From contig CACXED010000256.1 of the NCBI GenBank assembly GCA_902766575.1, forward strand, positions 1-11,678: DNA of 11,678 nucleotides. The letters run 5' to 3'. The notes under the pieces were generated by a model. It saw only the letters and a program-made list of their open reading frames with translations, made no database searches and was not told the DNA's origin. Source of the DNA: an uncultured Ruminococcus sp. Lineage in GTDB: Bacteria; Bacillota; Clostridia; Oscillospirales; CAG-272. This document shows, in pieces, positions 6,809 through 11,678 of the stretch (positions are counted from its first letter, which is position 1; every line of letters begins with the position of its first letter). The translations under genes and the position numbers were made by a program.

Positions 6809-7741
6809 TCAGACCTGTTTTCCCATTGCATCGACCCATACCTTATCCTCAGGGTTGATGCAGATAAGTAATCTTCCGAGATCGGTATCAAAAAACAGCT
6901 GTCCGTATGTCGGATAATAACTGAGTCGCTCCGCCGTCGTGCATACAGACTTATGACAATTGTTGCGCGTGACGATTCCGCGTCCCGAGCCATCGTTTTC
7001 CCAAATTTTGAAATCCGTAGCGTTCGTGTGACACCAGGCAGGCTGCGCTGTAAAGCCGATATTTCCCTTCCATAGTCCAGGTCTCAGCTCGCGCATTACG
7101 TCTCCAAGCTTCCCTCCCGGAGTCTTATCCGCAAGACGCTCGATATTGAAGCTGATCATAGTTATCTCCTGCTCTCCGGGAAGCTCACCGTTCGCATCAT
7201 GATCGCCACAGAACCCGAATAACGGGAGATTGATATTGCGCTCATCCAGGCAGTTTATCATGGTTATCGGGTGGTTACTGCCACATCTTGTGTCATAGTT
7301 ACCGAAAGTAAAGCCATAATTTCCGATAGCAGCACCGCAGTTGACACATACAACGTGCTCTCCTCCGACCTGAATACCTTCGTCGAATCCCCATGTCTGC
7401 ACATTTGTGTAGTTGCTGTAATCATAGTTGCTGCCATCAGTCATTGTAAGCCCGATACAGCCTTTTGCCGGAACAGTAGGCGGCGTTGCGAGTCCCATGT
7501 CACTGTCAGGCGCTATCAGCCCTCCATATGAGACAAGAGAAAGATTTTTTACCTCAACACGGTCTGTACGCCTGAGATCAACGCATCTTATCTCGTGCTG
7601 ATTATCGTTCAGTACTACCGCGATATTTTCAAGTCTCAGCGATGACCCGTTCTGTATCCCGGCAGGAGTCCATCTTCCGCGAATCACATCGACTGATCTG
7701 TCGCCTATGCTCTCAAGTGCTTCCGCTGTCACCAAAATCAT
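6809..7741 (-). pseudogene. Right-handed beta-helix (pectate-lyase-like) protein, C-terminal part of a split gene
   Basis: About 310 codons read GIQNGSSLRLENIAVVL, TDRVEVKNLSLVSYGG, TMTDGSNYDYSNYTNV, EGIQVGGEHVVCVNC, GNYGFTFGNYD and PITMINCLDERNINLPLFG. This is the repetitive Asn/Gly-rich strand-turn pattern of a parallel beta-helix, a fold used in polysaccharide lyases/hydrolases and phage-type tail spikes. The C-terminus (YYPTYGQLFFDTDLGRLLIC, then KVWVDAMGKQV) resembles the trimming or trimerisation tails of spike and fibre proteins. The first ATG (7741) is not a natural start: the protein continues in another frame into the segment at 7713-8087. The gene ends in TGA TGA. No signal peptide is seen in the upstream half, so the protein was not an ordinary secreted lyase. 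Substrate unknown. The divergent AraC-type regulator fragment would fit a carbohydrate-related role (inference). Confidence 0.7.
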
Positions 7742-8087
7742 AAAAAGCGTCTATACGGTAGATACCGTTCAGAAGAAGGAGATTCTTATTCTGCTCAACG
7801 CAGGCTTCGATCGCGTTACCGATCGTAATCTCGTTGTTTTTTTCTCCGCAGACAAAATCCGCAGCATCCTTTTTGCTGCTGTCAGCATCAAACGGGGCTA
7901 CTATGATATTGGTTATTTTGTTCATAAATTCAGTTTCCTTTATTTCCGATTTTCCGTTGGCATTTGAAAAGTTCTCATTGATCTTTTCTACCTCATTTAT
8001 AGTGCGTTCTGTATTCAACGTCAGTTCAACTTTGCCATCAACGACAGTACAGCATTTCGCACCTACTGCATTTACGGCTGCCATCAT
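7713..8087 (-). pseudogene. N-terminal part of the same beta-helix protein, ending at a frame break
   Basis: This reading contains NKITNIIVAPFDADSS, AADFVCGEKNNEITIGNAIE and LLLLNGIYRIDAFYDFGDSG, typical of the N-terminal cap of pectin-lyase-fold proteins (an 'IIVAP..DA..D' segment and a 'LNGIYRID' strand). It ends at TGA 7713-7715, only because the frame changes: the next part of the protein lies one frame over from about 7741 downward. The frame stays open upstream to 8195, under the AraC start. I chose ATG 8087 (weak GGGA upstream), since the segment from there (AVNAVGAKCCTVVDGKVELT) still looks like protein. ATG 7925, preceded by AAAGGAAAC, is the alternative start. The GTG at 8195 has no ribosome site and lies inside the AraC gene, so it is unlikely. 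Confidence 0.6.
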
Positions 8088-8149
8088 GCTGTCATCCCAG
8101 ATGAGCGCACCATATCTGTCATTCTCATCGTATTTACTGTTTCCGCATA

Positions 8150-8158
8150 TGGTATAAT
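8150..8158 (+). promoter_or_regulatory. Extended -10 promoter candidate for the AraC-type gene
   Basis: TGGTATAAT is a perfect extended -10, identical to the nine bases at the -10 of the strong promoter at 3713-3721. No good -35 stands 17 bases upstream. Transcription would begin about 8165, at the ribosome site of the AraC-type gene, giving a very short leader. Confidence 0.45.
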
Positions 8159-8180
8159 CATAATAAAGGAGTTGATCGCT

Positions 8181-8477
8181 GTGGGGCTTTACCACATTAT
8201 ATCAAACGCCGGGACAAATCTTCCTGCGCTGGACAATATCGGATACAGCACAGATTCAAAGATCAACCGCTTCGGACCAGGGCGCAGGAATCTGTATCTG
8301 ATACATTATGTTGTTGAAGGTGAAGGATTTTTTAACGGCAATCATCTGAAAGCCGATCAAGGATTCCTTATAAAACCCGGGCAGTTAGAATATTACTATC
8401 CGAGCAGTGAGCATCCGTGGACAAATCTATGGATTACTTCAAGAGACCCGGCAATGGAGGAATTGTTCGACAGCTAA
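8181..8477 (+). pseudogene. AraC-family regulator, N-terminal sensing domain only (truncated)
   Basis: About 98 residues match the cupin-like N-terminal domain of AraC-family regulators: YHIISNAGTNLPALDNIGYS, then RRNLYLIHYVVEGEGFF, GFLIKPGQLEYYYPSSEHPW and TNLWITSRDPAMEELFDS. The reading stops at TAA 8475-8477, exactly where a linker and the two helix-turn-helix units (about 180 more residues) should follow. Instead the sequence runs into the 3' end of the convergent anti-sigma gene 40 bases later. With no DNA-binding domain it cannot act as a normal activator. GTG 8181 is chosen because AAGGAG (8166-8171) stands 9 bases upstream; a TTG at 8172 is too close to that site. The gene is divergent from the broken beta-helix gene, a common place for a sugar-responsive AraC regulator. 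Confidence 0.75.
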
Positions 8478-8516
8478 AGCAATCGGGCATAATTACAGTC
8501 CGGCACAGCGCAGCCG

Positions 8517-9188
8517 TTACCTCGAGGCACAGATCAATCTCGCAAACCGCATAGCATCGTCGCTGGAAATGTTCCCCGCTAACATATAGGAATAATCATC
8601 ATCCCGCCAGACAATCGCCGCGTTGCTTTCATCGAACACCATCACCGCCATATAGTCATTGATGACAATGTTGCGGATATTCTTATCCTTTGTCGGAATG
8701 ATATACTGCCCCTCGGCTTGGAGCGAGGTCTGCTCGTAACGCACGCCGTCGTATTCCTCGATATACACCGAATCGGTGGAGTATGTGCTGACAAGCTCGA
8801 AACCGGAAAGCACCTCTGCGGCGGATTTCGGCTTCAGCGTTTTGGCAGCAGGCGTTTCTTCTTTACACAGGAACCGAACGGAAATGCTGTTCCGGTACAT
8901 ATCCTGATCGGTCAGCATATAATAGCTCGTCTCGGCTGCCGACACATACAGCGGGACTCCAACAGCAATGCCAGCAACCATAACGCAGAGACAGGCGGCG
9001 ACTGCCGCTCGGATATTGTTCATGCAGAACCGCATGAAATTCCTTCTGCGGATAGTACCGCGAACCCGCCTATTCAATTCCGGCGGAATCTCGATTTCGG
9101 GGACGTCCATATCCGCAAACTGTTCAAATTCCTTTTCCACCGCCAGATCAATCGCCGCGTCCAGCAGGTATTTTTCGGTTTTGTTCAC
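8517..9188 (-). CDS. Anti-sigma factor, single-pass membrane protein with DUF4367-like C-terminal domain
   Basis: A 223-residue protein directly downstream of the ECF sigma gene, with GTG start and sigma stop overlapping as GTGA; AGGAGG (9196-9204 region, minus strand) precedes the start. Residues 1-60 are a charged cytoplasmic region that would hold the sigma factor; they include EIEIPPELNRRVRGTIRRR. Residues 61-83 (AAVAACLCVMVAGIAVGVPLYV) are one membrane helix, and residues 85-223 are an outside domain ending AAIVWRDDDYSYMLAGNISSDDAMRFARLI. That pattern (W followed by an aromatic strand, then 'G..s.dd...' helix) is typical of DUF4367, common on Clostridia anti-sigma proteins. There is no zinc-finger HxxxCxxC motif, so it is not a ZAS-type anti-sigma. 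It likely holds the sigma factor inactive until an outside signal arrives; the lipoprotein encoded first in the operon is the obvious candidate partner (inference). Confidence 0.8.
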   Translation of the reverse strand: MNKTEKYLLDAAIDLAVEKEFEQFADMDVPEIEIPPELNRRVRGTIRRRNFMRFCMNNIRAAVAACLCVMVAGIAVGVPLYVSAAETSYYMLTDQDMYRNSISVRFLCKEETPAAKTLKPKSAAEVLSGFELVSTYSTDSVYIEEYDGVRYEQTSLQAEGQYIIPTKDKNIRNIVINDYMAVMVFDESNAAIVWRDDDYSYMLAGNISSDDAMRFARLICASR

Positions 9189-9682
9189 AGCAGTCCCTCC
9201 TCCTTGATAATTTTTATCAGTGCCGACCGCGCCCGGGACAGGCGTGTTCTGGCGTTCTGCGGATTGATGCGCAGCGCTTTCGCGATCTGATTATCGCTCA
9301 TATGATAGACTATTTTCAGACGCAGAATATCCGCATACTGTTCCGGCAGCTTCGGCAGGCACGTCATAATGCCGCTGACCGTTTCCTCAGAGATCACCAG
9401 CGCTTCCGGGGATAGTGAGATATCCGCTTCATCGCCCAGCTCCGTGAAAGGCAGCTCGGCTTTTTTCATTTTGTCCCGGCAGATGTTCTTGGTGATGATG
9501 ATCACCAGTCCCTTTGCCAGAGGTGACGGAATTTCCTCAAACCGGTCGATGTTCTCGATTATCCGGATGATAGCTTCCGACACCGCGTCTTCGGCAGTCT
9601 GCTCGTCGGAGAAGAAGCCCCGGGCGATGTACAGCATCAGGCGGCTGTATTCGATCCATATTTTTTCTGGTTTGTTGGTCAT
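9185..9682 (-). CDS. ECF-type RNA polymerase sigma factor
   Basis: A 165-residue sigma-70 family protein of the short ECF layout. Region 2 covers about residues 8-75 (YSRLMLYIARGFFSDEQTAEDAVSEAIIRII, with the 'ED.v.e.f' core-binding signature), and region 4 covers about 108-160 (LPKLPEQYADILRLKIVYHMSDNQIAKALRINPQNARTRLSRARSAL), a clear helix-turn-helix for the -35 element. It would direct polymerase to a small regulon, probably including its own operon. It starts 3 bases after the lipoprotein stop, has no convincing ribosome site (translation is probably coupled), and overlaps the anti-sigma gene by 4 bases. The order lipoprotein - sigma - anti-sigma on one message points to a single signalling unit. 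The identity of the target promoters cannot be read from this window. Confidence 0.9.
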   Translation of the reverse strand: MTNKPEKIWIEYSRLMLYIARGFFSDEQTAEDAVSEAIIRIIENIDRFEEIPSPLAKGLVIIITKNICRDKMKKAELPFTELGDEADISLSPEALVISEETVSGIMTCLPKLPEQYADILRLKIVYHMSDNQIAKALRINPQNARTRLSRARSALIKIIKEEGLL

Positions 9683-9685
9683 GAT

Positions 9686-11578
9686 TTATTCTTCAAAGAT
9701 CATCCTTGCCCGGGCGAGGATTTTTTCCACTGTGTAGTCTAAATCCTGCTCATCATTGTAGTATTTTTCTGCTTCAGCGTTCATGAACCGAAGTGTTTCA
9801 CTGTCGTGGCTGTATCGCGGGCGGGAATTGGCAAGCACGTTCAGATATATCTGAAAACATTCCTCGGCTTTTTCGCTGATAGAACGAATGGTATCACCCG
9901 TTTCACGGTAATAGACCGTCCCACGGTTTTCAATGTATTCCGGCTTCATGAATTCTGCCATGACCAGAGCGGCATTTTGCTTGTTCACCGAATTCTTATT
10001 CATCTGCAGAAAATCCATGACCGTCAGATCCGGCATCGTTCCGTCAAATGTTACCGGATACCATGTATCCAGCAGAACAATTTCATTTGCACCGGTTTCC
10101 TGATTGTACTTCTCCGCAAAAGGCGCGCAGGAACCTCCAAACAATGTTTTTGCACCCTCCTCAGCGGTCTCCTTGCTGTAAAGAAGCCCTTCCTTCTGCA
10201 GCTTTTTCATGATTTCCAGATATTTGCGGAGCATCGTGCCGTCATCGGTCAGGCTTTGGGTTTCGTACATATCACCGAATACATGAATATAATCACTCAA
10301 AGACAGCGGCGTGAATTTTGAAATATAGTGTCCCTTTGATCGGATATCCGCCGCCATCTTATAATAGTCCTCAAGCGTCCAGGAGGCATCGGGAAGTGAC
10401 ATTTCCAGCTCGTCAAGCAGCTCGGCATTGTAGCCCCACAGGCTGTTCTGCACCTGCAGATTTACAAGTACACCGTAGATATTTCCGTTAAACGTACAGA
10501 TATCGCGGATCTCATCATACATCAGGTCAAACTGATCGGTAATGGCATGATATGTATTCAGAGGTTCATAAATGGGATAGTCAAGCACAATGCTGTAGCC
10601 GTCGGTAACATACAGATCGTAATCGTCGTCCCCCGCAAGCTGTTTCAGCTTGATCTGATCTGCGCCGTATTCGCTGACAACCACTTCAAGACCCGACTCC
10701 GAAAGTGCTTCGTTTACCCGCTGCAAAGTGATTTCGCCGAAATAAGCGTTGTCCTTTTCCTGCAGAATCACAACGGTATTGCCAGATGCAATTGGCGTGC
10801 AGTAATCCTTCCGTACATAGATCGTGCCTGTATCAGACAAAAAGATTGCCGATTCTCCGGAGAAATCCAGCTTTTGTGTATCGCCGTTCAATTCTTTGCA
10901 GGGATTTCGTCTTTCCCCTGCCTGCTCCGACAGCTTTTGAATATCTACCCGACCTGTGGAACGTATCAGAACCAGAGTATCCTCGTCTGCGGCGGCAGAC
11001 AAAGAGAACGTGTCCTCTGTCATAAATTTTCCGGGCTTCATCGATGCTGTATCAAATTCATAGGAATACATTTCACCGCTGACTTCATAACAGCAAATCA
11101 GAATACTGTCATCGTGGAATGGAAGGACACTGCAAGCGACCCCGGTCATCGGTGCAATCGTAATGCTGTCACCGTTCCGTGTGTTATAAAATCCGATCTG
11201 CGGCAATTCTCCTTGCATATAGCTCCAGCAAAACGTCCCGTCCGCATAAACAAAGCTGCCGATTTCCGTCTGCGGAAGCTGATACGTTTTTCCGTCGCAC
11301 CATACCTGTCCGTTTCCATACACGGCAAGCGCTTTTCCGTTGGAGGAAATATACTGTACCGGAAATTCTTCAAATACCACGACATCCGATGAAGTTTCAT
11401 AAACCTTTTCTTCACGGATATAGTAGATTTTGTCGCCGACAACAGCAAGATCGGTGGCGTTCACATCGTATTCGGCGTCGGGGAAGGTGTACTCCTCCCG
11501 CTTCGGCGTGGTTTCACACCCGGCAAGAACCCCGAGCATCATCACGGTTATCAAAAAACAAGATAAAAATCGCTTCAT
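9686..11578 (-). CDS. Lipoprotein with propeller-like N-terminal region and solute-binding C-terminal domain, first gene of the sigma/anti-sigma operon
   Basis: A 630-residue exported protein. The signal peptide MKRFLSCFLITVMMLGVLAGC has a clean lipobox (LAGC, Cys21 lipidated). Residues 38-265 are beta-rich with short repeated strands (DLAVVGDKIYYI, ALAVYGNGQVW, SFVYADGTFCW, IFLSDTGTIYV), as in a beta-propeller. From about 268 to the end it reads like a family 1 extracellular solute-binding protein (TVVILQEKDNAYF, LYVTDGYSIVLDY, ASWTLEDYYKMAADI, NKQNAALVMAEFMKPEYI). GGAGGG (11585-11590) stands 6 bases before ATG 11578. There are no transporter genes next to it; instead the ECF sigma gene begins 3 bases after its stop. 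A role as ligand sensor feeding the anti-sigma protein is the simplest reading, though delivering a ligand to a transporter encoded elsewhere remains possible. It matches the 795-residue lipoprotein at 3761-6148 in layout. Confidence 0.87.
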   Translation of the reverse strand: MKRFLSCFLITVMMLGVLAGCETTPKREEYTFPDAEYDVNATDLAVVGDKIYYIREEKVYETSSDVVVFEEFPVQYISSNGKALAVYGNGQVWCDGKTYQLPQTEIGSFVYADGTFCWSYMQGELPQIGFYNTRNGDSITIAPMTGVACSVLPFHDDSILICCYEVSGEMYSYEFDTASMKPGKFMTEDTFSLSAAADEDTLVLIRSTGRVDIQKLSEQAGERRNPCKELNGDTQKLDFSGESAIFLSDTGTIYVRKDYCTPIASGNTVVILQEKDNAYFGEITLQRVNEALSESGLEVVVSEYGADQIKLKQLAGDDDYDLYVTDGYSIVLDYPIYEPLNTYHAITDQFDLMYDEIRDICTFNGNIYGVLVNLQVQNSLWGYNAELLDELEMSLPDASWTLEDYYKMAADIRSKGHYISKFTPLSLSDYIHVFGDMYETQSLTDDGTMLRKYLEIMKKLQKEGLLYSKETAEEGAKTLFGGSCAPFAEKYNQETGANEIVLLDTWYPVTFDGTMPDLTVMDFLQMNKNSVNKQNAALVMAEFMKPEYIENRGTVYYRETGDTIRSISEKAEECFQIYLNVLANSRPRYSHDSETLRFMNAEAEKYYNDEQDLDYTVEKILARARMIFEE

Positions 11579-11618
11579 GGCAATCCCTCCGCTTAAGGCA
11601 ATACCGCATAATTCTAAG

Positions 11619-11634
11619 TGCGCAGATGCGCAGA
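11619..11634. repeat. Perfect tandem repeat TGCGCAGA x2 upstream of the lipoprotein-sigma operon
   Basis: TGCGCAGA occurs twice head-to-tail (11619-11626, 11627-11634), each holding the palindrome TGCGCA. The pair is about 40-55 bases upstream of the start at 11578, where a promoter or operator should be. Eight bases further out lies the near-perfect dyad TCGTCAGACGA (11642-11652). They are possible binding sites for a regulator of this operon. Confidence 0.4.
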
Positions 11635-11678
11635 AATTTTTTCGTCAGACGATACAAAAATTCGCAGGCAGGGTACCG

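Noticed and set aside
8440..8530. Another frame reading RQLKQSGIITVRH, similar to the end of a Crp/Fnr DNA-binding domain
   Set aside because: Only about 13 residues look alike, it overlaps the in-frame AraC reading, and it has no start; likely chance.
10547..11392. 281-codon plus-strand open frame opposite the 630-residue lipoprotein
   Set aside because: The opposite strand encodes a lipoprotein with signal peptide, good ribosome site and operon context; the plus-strand frame has none of these.
11648..11677. GGTACC ... CGTC on the minus strand as an ECF-type promoter
   Set aside because: The CGTC core fits, but the spacing is 20 bases instead of about 16-17 and GGTACC is only a partial -35 match.
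1..11678. CRISPR arrays, tRNA or rRNA genes, transposase or integrase genes
   Set aside because: No regularly spaced repeats, no recognisable RNA gene and no recombinase reading frame were seen on either strand.

Overview
The window looks like a chromosomal stretch from an anaerobic, low-to-moderate GC member of the Bacillota, most likely a Clostridia/Oscillospiraceae (Ruminococcus-like) gut or rumen organism. The reasons are a ferredoxin-linked 2-oxoacid oxidoreductase, strong AGGAGG ribosome sites, consensus sigma-A promoters, and lipoproteins paired with an ECF sigma factor and a DUF4367-like anti-sigma protein. The taxonomic call is inference from gene content and style; no marker gene is present.

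Left part (1-3507, plus strand): a co-directional amino-acid/2-oxoacid block. It holds the end of porA, a complete porB overlapping it by 4 bp, a phenylacetate-CoA-ligase-type gene (paaK) that appears to have lost about 95-100 internal codons, and a complete class I aminotransferase. Together they would link an amino acid, its 2-oxoacid and an acyl-CoA/acid, in either the oxidative or the reductive (e.g. phenylacetate to phenylalanine) direction. A 95-bp ungapped imperfect palindrome lies across the porB stop codon in front of paaK and looks like a small mobile repeat. A hairpin terminator closes the block.

Middle (3508-6148): a perfect-consensus promoter (TTGACA-N17-TATAAT) with an overlapping dyad drives one 795-residue lipoprotein. 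It has a beta-rich, propeller-like N-terminal half and a C-terminal extracellular solute-binding domain, with no transporter genes beside it.

Decayed belt (6149-8516): four broken genes in a row. On the minus strand these are a frameshifted unknown remnant, the tail of an FtsX/MacB-type permease frameshifted by a 4-bp tandem duplication, and a right-handed beta-helix (pectate-lyase-like) protein split by an out-of-frame junction. On the plus strand there is an AraC-family regulator cut off before its DNA-binding domain.

Right part (8517-11578, minus strand): a compact three-gene operon read right to left. It encodes a second propeller-like plus solute-binding lipoprotein (630 aa), an ECF-type sigma factor 3 bp downstream, and a membrane anti-sigma factor overlapping the sigma gene by GTGA. 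The two lipoproteins share one architecture. With the sigma/anti-sigma pair they suggest an extracytoplasmic ligand-sensing system built on orphan solute-binding proteins, which is the most interesting hypothesis in the window.
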